DNA from: Perca fluviatilis
Taxonomy: Eukaryota > Chordata > Actinopteri > Perciformes > Percidae
Direction: 5' to 3'
Assembly (NCBI RefSeq): GCF_010015445.1
Contig: NC_053129.1
Coordinates: 17,623,249 to 17,687,248, forward strand
Length of the DNA stretch: 64,000 nt
Shown here: positions 15,977 through 29,414 of the stretch, piece by piece
Layout of the letters: the number at the start of each line of letters is the position of its first letter
Numbering within the stretch: position 1 is the stretch's first letter
Program-made: the position numbers and the translations under genes
Notes under the pieces: model-generated
The model's database searches: none
Told to the model about the DNA's origin: nothing
What the model saw: only the letters and a program-made list of their open reading frames with translations

Positions 15977-17701
15977 AAATGAATGGTAGGAAAAGAAAAG
16001 AAAAGAGCAATAAAACATGATGGAGGGATAGAGAAGGAGAAAGAAGGAGTAAGGAGACAAGGTTAATCCAAACAGACGTGTGCCAGGTTATTTTTACGAC
16101 AGTCCCATCAGCCATTATCTGCCTGCACTGTTATGGTTAGGGATAAATACAGACCTGGGCAATACCAAGGAGGAGTAGATTTGTGTGTGTGTGAATGGTT
16201 TTGTGCCTGTGTAACAACGTGTAGTTTCATGGTCATACGTATGTGGTCCCCCTCCTTCTCTTTGGCTCTACTCCACTGCAGCAGCCAGGGAAGATAACCA
16301 CAACAGTTTATTCCATTTCATCAGACAATCTTCTGGCCATTTTAGCCCTAATTGACACAGAGCAGAACTCCTTGTTTTATCTTGTTGCTCAATAAAAATC
16401 TCAGGGCCAGTCTTCTCATGAGACTCTCTGTCTCTCTGAGCTAAATAAATATCTGCGTATTGAATGAGCTGGTGAGTGGGGGGAAAAGAAACGTTTGAGC
16501 CTGTGTGTTTGTGATAAGTGAAGTAGAGGGGAATTTTCTGTGGGAAACAATTGTGTGTGAAAGAGAGGACTTGAACATAGTTACATGATAGCATGATATT
16601 TGGCATCAGACTCATCTGTAAGCTCTCCAAACACCTGTGTTTAAGGCGTGGAGTGAAGATAAACGAGGGGTTTAAACTTAGACATAAAGAAATTAATCTG
16701 TGTGCGTTTATGTTTGTGCATGCAGGCATGTGTTTGAAAGATGTAGCGTTATGTGTATTTAAAAGCCCTTGACACTATTTTTATCATTCAATGCTTATTT
16801 AAACATGCATTTCAGTGTTGCCTATGCGACTATCGACAGCATTTTAGTTTACACACACCTGCTGCCTCAGGGAAAGCCCACAACCATGTGTCAGGCAAGT
16901 GTATGTGTGCGTGCTCTCATCTCCCAAGCTCCCATCTGGCCATGTGAGTGTTGGTGCGAGAGGAGCAGAGGTGACGGTGAGTTTGGAGCTGCAGAGAAAT
17001 GATCTGCAAGGTTTATTATCTTTAATTAGCATCCAGGGGGAAGGAGATAGATAAGGACCACCATTTCACTGATGGATCTGCTCTGTTTTTTTCCCCAAAA
17101 CCAAGAAGAAAGAGCGTAGTATAAATAGCAGGAAAAACAGAGTGAGGCATCATCAGTCCTGGAAAGTCCAGATGCCTCCAGATATACCTTTATTTGTAAC
17201 ACGGATGGCTATACTGCATAAGTGTGATTTACAGGGCGGGTGGTTACAACCCTCCCAATAATTCCCCAATGTTGTACCCAAAATTATGCCCTTGCTATAC
17301 TTTATCTCCATTGTAATACGTTCTGTGCCCAACTACTGAATGTATATATGTTTTGATTACCTAAACTGAACACTACTTTGCCTCTGTGAATCCTCTAAAA
17401 ATGATCATTTCATTTAAATAACTGATTTTGGTATGAAATTTGACTGTTACAAATGCTGATGTGACTAGACCCGTACAATTTGTATTTAAGGTTTGTGTGT
17501 TGTTGAGTGTTGAGTATTTTGCAATGTTGTAAAAAGAAATACATTTATTGTTATCAGTAATAAAATGTGTCATATCATGACGGCAATAATGATTTTTATT
17601 TATTTATTAAATAGTTGAAGTTGAGTTTTTAAGCAAACTTATTTAGCCAAGAATTAAAACTGTTAAGGTGGTAGGATGATGATGATGATAAAACTAAGAG
17701 T
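15977..17701. other. Intergenic, one motif-rich stretch
   Basis: No coding region I can support. The part around 16995-17075 has a cluster of GATA, FOX and homeodomain-type motifs, listed separately. Confidence 0.4.
16995..17075. promoter_or_regulatory. Candidate enhancer (GATA/FOX/homeobox motif cluster)
   Basis: Within about 80 bases the sequence shows GTTTATT (FOX-like), TTATCT (GATA), TTAATTAGC (homeodomain) and GATAG/GATAAGG (GATA). It lies in repeat-free DNA about 12 kb upstream of tcf21. The motifs are seen. The regulatory role is inference, since short motifs occur by chance. Confidence 0.25.
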
Positions 17702-19362
<1,661 letters not shown>

Positions 19363-19837
19363 TCGGTTGAATGATATGCCAAATCACAAATCTAATCCTA
19401 GCTCCATGTGGGCTTTATGTGGGTGTACAGTGTGTGTGAGAGTGTGTAAGAAATTGTACATGTAAGTTTGTAGAAGTTCCCTCCCTGTACATCAGGCCCA
19501 CTCCTAGAGGAGGGGAGTATCAGCAGAGTAGCCCAGGAGGTGCCTCGATGCTGGGCTTGGTGGGGGTGACTGTTCCCTGTGGGGGAGATTGTAGGCTGGA
19601 GGGGAAGCAGCCAGGGTGGGATGACGGTATGCATAATATCTTCACCCAAGAAGGCAGAGGTTTTCCTGCATTTGGGGCAGTCAACACGTCTCCGGCTATC
19701 AGCAGTTCTGGATGGTTTACCCGGAGATATCGGCAGGTTATGTGGGTGTATCTTACTCGGGCCTGGAGTTTGTTAATGTGGACAAGAGCAGGCTAACACC
19801 CCCTCTCCACAGAAACACTGCAACGAAATACATAAAT

Positions 19838-19968
<131 letters not shown>

Positions 19969-20429
19969 GGTGTCTTTAGGGACTGCTCCTATCTCTCTTC
20001 CTGGGGTCTGATAATACTCTCCCTCTGCACAGTGATCTACAGTAATTACCACTGAATGCCAGTGAAAGTTAGAGATAAACAGTGTGAGTGTGTGTGTCTG
20101 TATGAGTGGTCTGTTTGTGTGCAACTATGAGCTAATCGGCCCACTGAGACAGAGGAGATATAATGTGGTGAGATTACTTCATCTGCAAGGGGAAAAAAAA
20201 ATATTTTTTCAAAATAAAGTAAAGGCGCTGCACTTACACACAATAAATATAAAACTCCACAAACAGATTTTTATCCTCCTTTGTAACCACTTATTTAACA
20301 TGTTACAAAAATGTCTACATATACAAACAGGCACACACACCTGTCACTCCCCACCCCATTCCTGAGTAATGAGAAAGAGGATCAAAGCACAGAACCTGAT
20401 CCAGCCAATAAGAGCACAGCACTGTTTAT

Positions 20430-20565
20430 CATCCCTCTCCATCATCACCCTCTGCGTTAACAACAGCCTGAGTAATAAGGTGTGAATAATATCAGTGAAG
20501 GTCCAGCATTACATCGCTAATTAGGTGTGTGTAATGATAATCCTGACATTAAATCTCTTTTGCAT
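20430..20565. promoter_or_regulatory. Candidate enhancer (T-box and homeobox motifs)
   Basis: AAGGTGTGAA (T-box half-site type) and GCTAATTAGGTGTG (homeodomain core next to a second T-box-like core) lie within about 60 bases, followed by TAATGATAATCC. The stretch is complex and repeat-free, 9 kb upstream of tcf21. Function is inferred only. Confidence 0.25.
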
Positions 20566-21532
20566 TTACAGAGATATAGAGATATGAAATGATTCTGTCT
20601 TGAATAAACGGTACTTTATGAAATCCTTTACTCAAACACTTGAACCCCAGAGATTTGTGCATTCCTCCTTTGAATCTTAAATCATAAACGTAATCTCTAA
20701 AAGTAATGTTGAATCTCTGTAAGGCACGCCGAGAAGCTCTAAAAATTGTGTAACATTGCAAACATCACACCACAAATCTTTAGTATGAGGCAAAAATCTC
20801 AGTAACACACTTGTTTTCATTTTTGAAAACGTAGTTAAAACATTTAAACCAGATTTTTTTACTTTCAAATCTTAGTTTATATTAAGTTTTAATTTAATGA
20901 AGGCACAATCTTGGATCTTTACAATATAAACCTGATTTTACAGAACATATATAGCATATAATAGCCTTGTTATTTCTTTTAGATAAATTAAAATGACCGC
21001 AAAGGATTCTTTATCATTCCATCCATAGATATAGAACAATATATCTATGATTCCATCATTCCAATAGGTTGTTATCGGTTTGTCCTTTTAATTGTACTTT
21101 TATTGCCTTGTGTACACAAGGCACCCATGCAAAATAAAGTGAAAAAACTTTAGATAAAGGTAAAAATGAATGTATTAATAAAATGAATATAGCAGGTTTC
21201 ACTCATGACTGTGTGAGCCAAACAACCACACATCACACACTCAATTTACTGTAACCTGGCCTGTAGATTTAAAGATGAATACCATTTTAAACTACAGGTA
21301 TTAAGTGTTTAAACAGGATTGAGTGTGTGGCTGCATCTTGGCTGAAAAGCTTGTTTTTGCTCAACTGTTTTGACTCTATTTGTTTTGGCTGGATGGAGTT
21401 GACCAGACATCCAACAACAGAGAGTGGAGTCAGTAGAGGGGACAGTGAAGAGAGAAGGGGGGGGGGGGTCAAACGGCTGCTGTGAAGGATTTAGTAGGGT
21501 GCTGGGAGTTTTGGTCTGTTGGAGGATCAAAC

Positions 21533-21620
21533 CACACACACAGACACACACAGACACACACAGACACACACAGACAGACACACACAGACACACACAGACA
21601 CACACACACAGACACACACA
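21533..21620. repeat. Minisatellite of CA/GA type, unit CACACAGA
   Basis: Compound repeat of CACACAGACA-like units, about 88 bp. Confidence 0.95.
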
Positions 21621-21771
21621 AACTGTCCAACTGTTTGAGATAGAAAACTGAGCAGTGTCCCTCTCCCTCTCTCTGTTTATTAACTGTAGCCTCACTCACA
21701 GTGACAGAGACCAGACCTTTGACTCTGAAACCTAGCACTGTCCTACACTGCCCGGTGCTGACAAGTAAAGC

Positions 21772-21920
<149 letters not shown>

Positions 21921-22116
21921 TATCTGTGCATCCGATCAGCAGGCCACAAGTTAGACCAGAGGTTGCAGCAGAGGTTAGAGAAGTGCCATACTGTAGCACA
22001 ACACATGCTCACACACAAACACACTCAAACTGCAGCTGCATCACGTCTCACTTACTTCCGACAGGCCACTTTGGGCACGCTGCCAATTCAAGTTCAAGCC
22101 AATACAACTTAAGTAA

Positions 22117-22119
<3 letters not shown>

Positions 22120-22164
<45 letters not shown>
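22120..22164. repeat. (GT)n microsatellite
   Basis: About 45 bp of pure GT. Confidence 0.95.
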
Positions 22165-22166
<2 letters not shown>

Positions 22167-22393
22167 TCTGAGCCGAGCCATCAATGCCAAAAAGTCAGTT
22201 CAAGATGCTGTTACTGTAATATCTGTGTCATTGTGTTACTTCTGTTTCTCTCTATTCTCCTTTCCCACGGTTAAATTGTTCCTGACTGCCATCTGTCTGT
22301 TTTGATGTGCCTTCCTATCGCTATGACAACTGGCTTTAAAGAAACTTTAAGTAGGCTAGAGGAACATCAAACTAAAAGGAGTGGTCACACACT

Positions 22394-22473
22394 CCTCTCC
22401 TCTCCTCTCCTCTCCTCTCCTCTCCTCTCCTCTCCTCCCTCTCCTCTCCTCTCCTCTCCTCTCCTCTCCTCTC
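22394..22473. repeat. (CTCTC)n pentanucleotide microsatellite
   Basis: About 80 bp of TCCTC-type units, directly abutting the TTAA end of the next transposon. Confidence 0.95.
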
Positions 22474-22477
22474 TTAA

Positions 22478-24329
22478 AGCGTAACTCTCGCCAAAATGCA
22501 ACTTGGGTCTTTTTGTGAATGTACCCGAGTCAAACTTTCGTTTAAAAGCATAATTAGGACGGAAATGCCACTTTTAAAATTGACCGTATTCTTGTTTTTT
22601 TCGGTCAAATGGCCTTTTGAATGGGCGTGCTAGGGGCACTACTATGATAGCATCAAAATCAACATTTTTAAAACACTAAGAAGGCTCGACACAACATGAA
22701 ACTTTGCTCGAAGTATCACCAGGGGCTCTACCCATGAACTCGAGCATTGAGAACATGGTTTGTGTACACAGAGTTTACTAAAAAGAAAGGTTTTGAACAA
22801 CTCACCGTAGCTGTTGTTTTTCCAGTTGCCGTCCATTTCGCAAGTCAAAAATAGTCGAGGGAGGAGAGTAAAGATGGAACGCCCCTAAAGCTTAGTTCAA
22901 TATGCACGGATAACTTATTGTTTTGTCATTAGTAAAAAACAATATTGACCTTGTAGTTGAAAAAGGAGCCTTATATAAGAATGGCATTTCCTCCTATGGA
23001 TTGAGTCTTTTTGACTGAGAAAATGGCGGATAGCGTAAACAACAACTGCTAACGTGAGTTGCTCAAAACCAGAGGTGTCAAAAGTATTCACATTCATTAC
23101 TCAAGTAGAAGTATAGATACTAGGGTTTGAAAAGACTTCTGTAGAAGTTGAAGTATCAACTCAAGCTTTTTACTTAAGTAAAAGTGTAAAAGTACTGGTT
23201 TCAAAACTACTTAAAGTATAAAAGTAAAAGTAATGTAAGGGGAAAAAAATGCCATTAAGGACAAAAGCTTAGCCCGCCCCACAGCGGCCTAATAGTGCAC
23301 TACCCCACCTCCACAAAAAAATATTTTTCTAAAGGCCATAATGACTATAATAATGTTATATTAAAATAATACGTGCAAACTCAGAAGGGCTGAAAAAAGG
23401 TGACACATCTCTTCTGTGTTTTTCAGACAACGGCAGCTACAGTCTGGTGTTAGAATCCTCTCCAGTGAAATACAGACACACTTTTACACCGTTTAGCTGT
23501 CAGCATTTTAACCGTGTTTACTCCAGCTGCTAGCTAACGGTAGGCTAACGTTACCTGCTGCCAAGTGTTTGTTAACTAGCGTCCCGTGTGGCGATGTTTC
23601 AGTTCCCTCTAATGTCCATTTTCGGAGCATCAGAGAGAAGTGCAGGCATTTAAGTGGAACCTAAATAAGGCACCGAAATCCACGTTGCTATTCGGCCCGG
23701 TAGATAACGGTCGTTAAGGCACCGGTGCCATATTAGCACCGGGTCTGTACAGGTGCACAAACCAATAGGGTGTCAGAATGGTATATGTTTATACGGAATG
23801 GTATATGTATAACGAAATGAAATAGGAGTAACGAGGCTATTTTTAAAATGTAAGGAGTAGAAAGTACAGATAATTGCGTGAAAATGTAAGGAGTAGAAGT
23901 AAAAAGTATGCTGTAAAATAATTACTCCAGTAAAGTATAGATACCCAAAATTTCTACTTAAGTAAGGTAATGAAGTATTTGTACTTCGTTACTTGACACC
24001 TCTGCTCAAAACCTTTCTTTTTAGTAAACTCTGTGTACACAAACAATGTTCTCAATGCTCGAGTTCATGGGTAGAGCCCCTGGTGATACTTCGAGCAAAG
24101 TTTCATGTTGTGTCGAGCCTTCTTAGTGTTTTAAAAATGTTGATTTTGATGCTATCATAGTAGTGCCCCTAGCACTCCCATTCAAAAGGCCATTTGACCG
24201 AAAAACAAAAATACGGTAAATCTTAAAAGTGGCATTTCCGTCCTAATTATGCTTTTAAACAAAAGTTTGACTTGGGTACATTCACAAAAAGACCCTACGT
24301 TGCATTTTGGCGAGAGTTATGCTTCAACT
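22478..24329. mobile_element. MITE with very long inverted arms, TTAA-flanked, split by another element
   Basis: The arms are about 340 bp. Left arm 22478-22818 is mirrored by 24005-24329 plus 23030-23061. Mirrored phrases include GTAACTCTCGCCAAAATGCA / TGCATTTTGGCGAGAGTTAT and GGAAATGCCACTTTTAA / TTAAAAGTGGCATTTCC. TTAA is outside both ends (22474-22477 and 24330-24333). About 935 bp of unrelated transposon sits at 23070-24004. Without it the element is about 0.9 kb and almost wholly palindromic. It encodes no transposase. Confidence 0.8.
23070..24004. mobile_element. hAT-like element nested in the TTAA MITE
   Basis: Termini CAGAGGTGTCAA and TTGACACCTCTG are perfect 12-bp inverted repeats. 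The flanking 8-mers are identical, CTCAAAAC (23062-23069 and 24005-24012), a perfect 8-bp target-site duplication as in hAT elements. Subterminal AAGTAAAAGTA-type repeats fit a fish non-autonomous family. There is no transposase ORF. Confidence 0.88.
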
Positions 24330-24834
24330 TTAATGACGCAGATTCATAAAGCCCAAGGATACATGAACAAGGATACATGAACAACGTCAAACTTCCGCGT
24401 CTTGTTTTTCTGCTGACTTTGTATGCAGGAAGTGAAATGCTTTAATTAGTTAATTAATTAAACTTTTTTTTTTAAAGTAAGTGCTGTAGTATAACTAGCA
24501 GGAGACAAGTTATAATTGAGGTAAGTTTGGAGACATTACCTTATTTAATCAATAAATTAATAAATATTTTTGTTGTATCTCTTTTTGGTGTTGTAATTTG
24601 TAGACGGCCCTAAGCACTCGTCTAACTGCAGGTAGCAGCAGCAGCAGCAACAGAGAGCAGAAGAGAGCAGGCAAGTGTTCATAAACTTCTGGTGTACTTA
24701 AAAACTTTCCAATCCATCGAGTACATAACCTATTTGTACTAGTGTAGAAGTTTGGTATCATTTCAGGCATTATTAGTGGGGTCATTTACGAGATACATCA
24801 CTGGATCCATTAGCCCCTGCGTTAAGCTATTCAG

Positions 24835-24960
24835 CTGATAATGCTAGGCTACGCTAACTCTCCCAATGTTCGACCCAGGTGAAAAAAGCTTCTGGGGGGG
24901 TGTTTGGCTCGAGGTCATGGTGCAAAGGACCCTAGGGTGAAATTACTCCGAACTATCACT
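24835..24960. repeat. Fragment of another TTAA-class DNA repeat
   Basis: The stretch ends CTCCGAACTATCACT and then TTAA (24961-24964). I recognise this as the terminus of a common fish repeat. No partner end is visible on the left, so it is a fragment. Confidence 0.5.
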
Positions 24961-25643
24961 TTAATTGAACAGGTACGGGTGTGAAAATGTCCACCATTAT
25001 CTTCCTCTATTCAAGCTAATACAACGTCTTTGAGCACAATGACAACATCCCAGATTTGTTCTAGTCAAAACACACTATTGTTCATATCATCTGATTGGTC
25101 GGTGAGGTTTAGGAAAGGACATTAACTGTAAGCAGACCTGCATATCACATGATTTCTTCACATACGTTCCACCACATCCATATCCATCCTTCACACACAT
25201 TGTGAAACCCAATACATTTACCACAGATGCACATATATGCACTTGTGCAGATAATGTGTGCAAACATTCCAGAGACCAATACACTCCAACTCCCTCCCAC
25301 TGTAAGGACAAGACTTCCAGGTCATTAACCTACAGAGTGACAGAATATCAGTCTTATTCTGGAGAATCACTGTTAGCCTCCCCCCGGATGTTCCTGTCAC
25401 TGAATATCAAAGGATTGTAGTCTTTTTGAAATATAATATGATATTCCCACTCCGATAAACTTCTTCATAATTCTCTCTTATTGCCTAGTTTGTCCGTGAC
25501 ATCCTTTTTTTTTTCCTGGCTTTTACCACTCCCTGCTGTATTTGTGCACTTTCTGCAACCTCTTTTTTTAGTTGTTTTACTTTGATTTTTCTTCATTTTT
25601 TTAGAGGTACTTGAACTGAGGCGGAAACCAATTTCTACATGCG

Positions 25644-25646
<3 letters not shown>

Positions 25647-25706
<60 letters not shown>
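25647..25706. repeat. (GT)n microsatellite
   Basis: About 60 bp of pure GT. Confidence 0.96.
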
Positions 25707-25707
<1 letters not shown>

Positions 25708-26474
25708 CTGTGAGAAGAGACAGGGAACTGGAGTGCTTAGACAAAGATGGATGATGTTTTTCTCACCCCAAGCCTCACTCTAAGATTAGCCTACAGTTTC
25801 TCATTCTGTTCTTTACAGCAACCAAGCAACTTCTTTCTTTCTTTTTCATTTTTTTATTTTTATATACTATAGGCCTATGTCACATAAAAATTAAAGTGGA
25901 ATGTTTTGCCAATAAATAAACCAACATTTTGCTACAGATTATGCTCCCTTTCTCTTACATTATTCAAATGTTCCTCTCTGAATTGTATTCTCCTCAAGGT
26001 GTTTTTGCCCTTTTCAGTTAAGGGTGGAAAAATTGGGTGACGAAAGAAGATGAGAAAAACAAGATTTTATGAAAGTGTATCTATGAGAACATCCAATTGA
26101 AAAATGAAATTTCATAGAGGTCAAAGGGAATCTTAATCTTCATAACCAGGTTAATTATTGGGAATAAAAACGAGCACTGTTGAAAACCTAATGTCACAGT
26201 GAAGATACAGTAGCTTTTAACATCAATAACAGCTTTTTCTTGTTTTCAGTTTCCATTTTTGTTTATACTGTAATGTAACATAGAGAATCTTTTAAGATTT
26301 TGAAGTCAAATTTGAAATCTCACTTGTTTGTGTAAGAAATCAATGGCACTTGCAATCCTGATTGAAAAAAAGAAATTAGACATATTTGTGGAAACCGTAT
26401 CTAAGTTTCAAGGCTCTCGATGGGAGTTTCCCGTGTTTTAGCCTAACTTGCTAACGTTAAGCACTGATTCCCCC

Positions 26475-26514
26475 AGCTGCTGATGACTCTACGCCTGTAG
26501 AGTCATCAGCAGCT
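26475..26514. repeat. Perfect 18-bp inverted repeat with 4-base loop
   Basis: Arm AGCTGCTGATGACTCTAC (26475-26492), loop GCCT, perfect reverse-complement arm (26497-26514). It forms a strong hairpin and is not inside a recognised transposon end. Confidence 0.9.
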
Positions 26515-26929
26515 CCTGCACACAGTGTTACATTTTCCATACATTATAGGAGGGCGTCTAGCTTGCATTAGCCGTCTCTTTTTAGTGGTTCTAGTTGTGA
26601 CTGCAGAAAATAACAGTCTGCCAAAACTCACAGGTAGTCCTGTGTGTTTGGAAGCCTGGTCAATGGCTAACAATGTCGGTGCCCAGCTGATTGACAAGCT
26701 GTGTTATGGTCTGAATTCAAGTTAACAATTTTTAGTGCTCACCCATACAGATATCGGACCATTTAAACATTTTGTAATCACAACAAATTCCCACTCCCTG
26801 GAGCACATTATTGTGTATTCTCCCACAGGGTATTCCCATAACAATTTCACACATAGATCCAACGTGTCTCAACATATGCATTTAAAAAAGGTGTTGTGTG
26901 CATGTGTGTGTGATAGAGAGAGATAATGA

Positions 26930-27090
26930 CCCAAGGCATCAGATGTCCCCCTCGGTGGCCCTGCGAGCAACATCTGGAACCCGTCCCTTCGTGGTGACAT
27001 CACACAACCAGCCTAACCTTTGACCCCAAACCGGCTAATTAGCAGCACGTCCCTCCATAACTGCCAGGGTCCCCTCTTTTTTCTCTCTCC
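26930..27090. promoter_or_regulatory. Candidate upstream regulatory element of tcf21
   Basis: A complex, repeat-free, relatively GC-rich stretch 2.3 kb upstream of tcf21. It contains CCTTTGACCCCAAA (nuclear-receptor type) and GGCTAATTAGC (palindromic homeodomain core). The motifs are seen. The regulatory role is inference from position and composition. Confidence 0.3.
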
Positions 27091-27846
27091 ATCTTTCTCA
27101 CTACCGCCCCCTCTCCACCTGTTGTCTCATGTCACCGTGTGTGTGTGACCGGGTCTCTGAGTGGGAAAAAAACGATCACTGAGAAGGTTTCCTAAACAAT
27201 CGTTTTACATCATTTTACCATTCACATGAAGAGCCGTTAGACTTTGCAAGTGCCAATGATAGTTCGGACAGTATTACATTAGGGTCAGTGTTTTGCTGAT
27301 GCACAGGGCTGTGCTCTTTCATGAGCTATTTTAGTTCATCTCCCTCTCCCTGACTCTCTCTGTAACTCTCTGTTGGATCCATGTATCTCAGAGGTGATCA
27401 TCAATCTAGCAGACTCTATTATTACTTTTCCACAAAGTGCTTTGATTTCCAGCCCACCCAGGAGATTAAGCCCCTCCCCCTCCTCTCTTGGCTCTCCCTC
27501 CGTCCCCTCACCTATCTATTCCTTTCTCTCTCTTTCTGTCTGCTCTGTGTAGTGCTATCTCTCTTTTCCTCGAGTATCAGTCATGTAAACTTATTTCCAA
27601 AATGTGTTCATCTCTTTCAGATTTGTAGTCCAATTTAATTTTTTTTAAATGTCACTTATTTTTGGATTCAAAATACAGCTCCACATTAATTGTTTTTGTG
27701 TCGATTCTAGTGGCTAAATCGTATGTGCTGGTGCCTGTTTAGATGCACTGTGACACCGGAAGCAAAGAGGTTAAAGGTCAGCTCTCAAGAGACACACCTC
27801 TGATCCATGCACACTCATAGGCTGTGCAGGCAAAAGCATTGTGGGC

Positions 27847-27905
27847 GCACACACGTACACACACACACGCACTCACGCTCACACACTCACATTCACACAC
27901 TCAGA

Positions 27906-27948
<43 letters not shown>
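27847..27948. repeat. (CA)n microsatellite, interrupted
   Basis: CA with CGCACTCACGCT interruptions, then about 30 bp of pure CA. Confidence 0.93.
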
Positions 27949-27949
<1 letters not shown>

Positions 27950-28024
27950 TTTACTGCTTTAGGTACACAACATGTTTCAGTCTCTCAGTATCACTGACAA
28001 TGAACAATTTATATAAAAAGGAAG

Positions 28025-28320
28025 TCAGCGAGATGCAAATGACTATCATTGGTACTCCCCTGGTGCAACATAACGTTTTCCACTTAAAGAAGCTCCAGAG
28101 ATTTTGTTGTTTGGACTTGGCCCTGAATGGACCGGTGCATGGAGCATCAGTGTGGAATGATGTGGAAGGCCAAACAGGGGATTGTGGGTGCCGGGGTATC
28201 CATTACATCAGAGGGGACCAAGGCGCCAGTTAGCCATTTGAGACGTGACACCCCCTTGTCCTTGCACTTTATCCTGTTAACTGGCAAGATGTGCTGAAAG
28301 TTATGTGGGCCCTGTGAGTG
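28025..28320. promoter_or_regulatory. Candidate proximal regulatory element of tcf21
   Basis: Repeat-free stretch 1.1-1.4 kb upstream of the tcf21 start codon, more GC-rich than its flanks. It includes an octamer ATGCAAAT and GGAATG (TEAD-type). An open frame crosses part of it but resembles no protein family. Role inferred only. Confidence 0.25.
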
Positions 28321-28904
28321 GAACAGGCTAATACCAAATACTTCGACATTTTAATTGTAAGGTAAAGTCTACAATATTATTATGTAAGTATTGATTTATG
28401 ATTTATTTAATACTAAAAATAGCACATTTTCTCTTTAAGATAATATTATAGAAAACAAAATAATCAAATGAAGCATTTTCTTTTATCTAATTTCTATGAG
28501 AATTAACATTCTAATGAAAATGACATCTACAAGATGATACATAAAAATCAAGTTGACGAAAATTTGAAAAAAAATGATTCAGGTTTTAAAAGTTTAACAA
28601 AAATGAGCCTTGCACATTAGAACCTGGCATCACTCCCAAATTATTATTATTTTTACATCAGTAATATTTGTAACCTCAATCAATCAGGACAGACAAAGGT
28701 TAAAAGCCTAAAATCTTGAAACATATGTGAATATTACAGATTGAGCCTGTGTTTATAGGCCCCGCACTATTCTTTATTTTTTACAGACATACTATGAATC
28801 ACAAAGTAAAGTGCAGCCCCCCTTAGGGGTTCCTTATGTAAATGAAACTATATCAGTAAGCTAATTAATCCATCTTTTCGCAATTGTTCATTTCCCAAAA
28901 TGAA

Positions 28905-29035
28905 TAGCCTACATTACATTACATGTCATTTAGCTGACGCTTTTATCCAAAGCTACTTCCAATTAGGTGCTTTCAACCATGAACGTCAACAGTCTGGACA
29001 GAAAGAATCAAGTGCAAGCACATTATCTTAAAATA
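28905..29035. repeat. Dispersed fish repeat close to the tcf21 promoter
   Basis: It contains CATTTAGCTGACGCTTTTAT and CCAAAGCTACTTCCAATTAG, which I recognise as the end of a repeat scattered through fish genomes. It lies about 400 bp upstream of the tcf21 start codon. Confidence 0.6.
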
Positions 29036-29272
29036 AGCCAAAATACAAAAAGTCACATGTAAGTGCAACTGTAAGAGCACGTTTTAATACATACTTGGTG
29101 AGTTAAACTGCGGTTAAAATAAACGTTATATTCTGCATTTTACTGGGGGAACCATCCAGGGTCCCTTCAACACATTTCCCTTGGGATCCTGGAAACCCTT
29201 TGGGGACCAGTATGTTAGATCAGCACCAGTGTCTCCTCCCAGCATGAGGTAACGCCCTCTCTAGCCATGGAG

Positions 29273-29279
29273 ATAAAAG
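29273..29279 (+). promoter_or_regulatory. Possible TATA-like box of tcf21
   Basis: ATAAAAG lies 136 bases before the tcf21 ATG. Initiation about 30 bases downstream would give a 5' UTR near 110 nt. Weak consensus. Confidence 0.3.
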
Positions 29280-29414
29280 TCTGTTCCTATCTGCTCTGTT
29301 CACGCACAGTTAGCAGTTGATGACCACATGCGTTTGACCGCACTGTTCATTCGTGTCCAGCCTCAGCTTCCTGCTCCCATGTTTTGAGCCTGCGCCAGTT
29401 GGAGACAGTTCACC

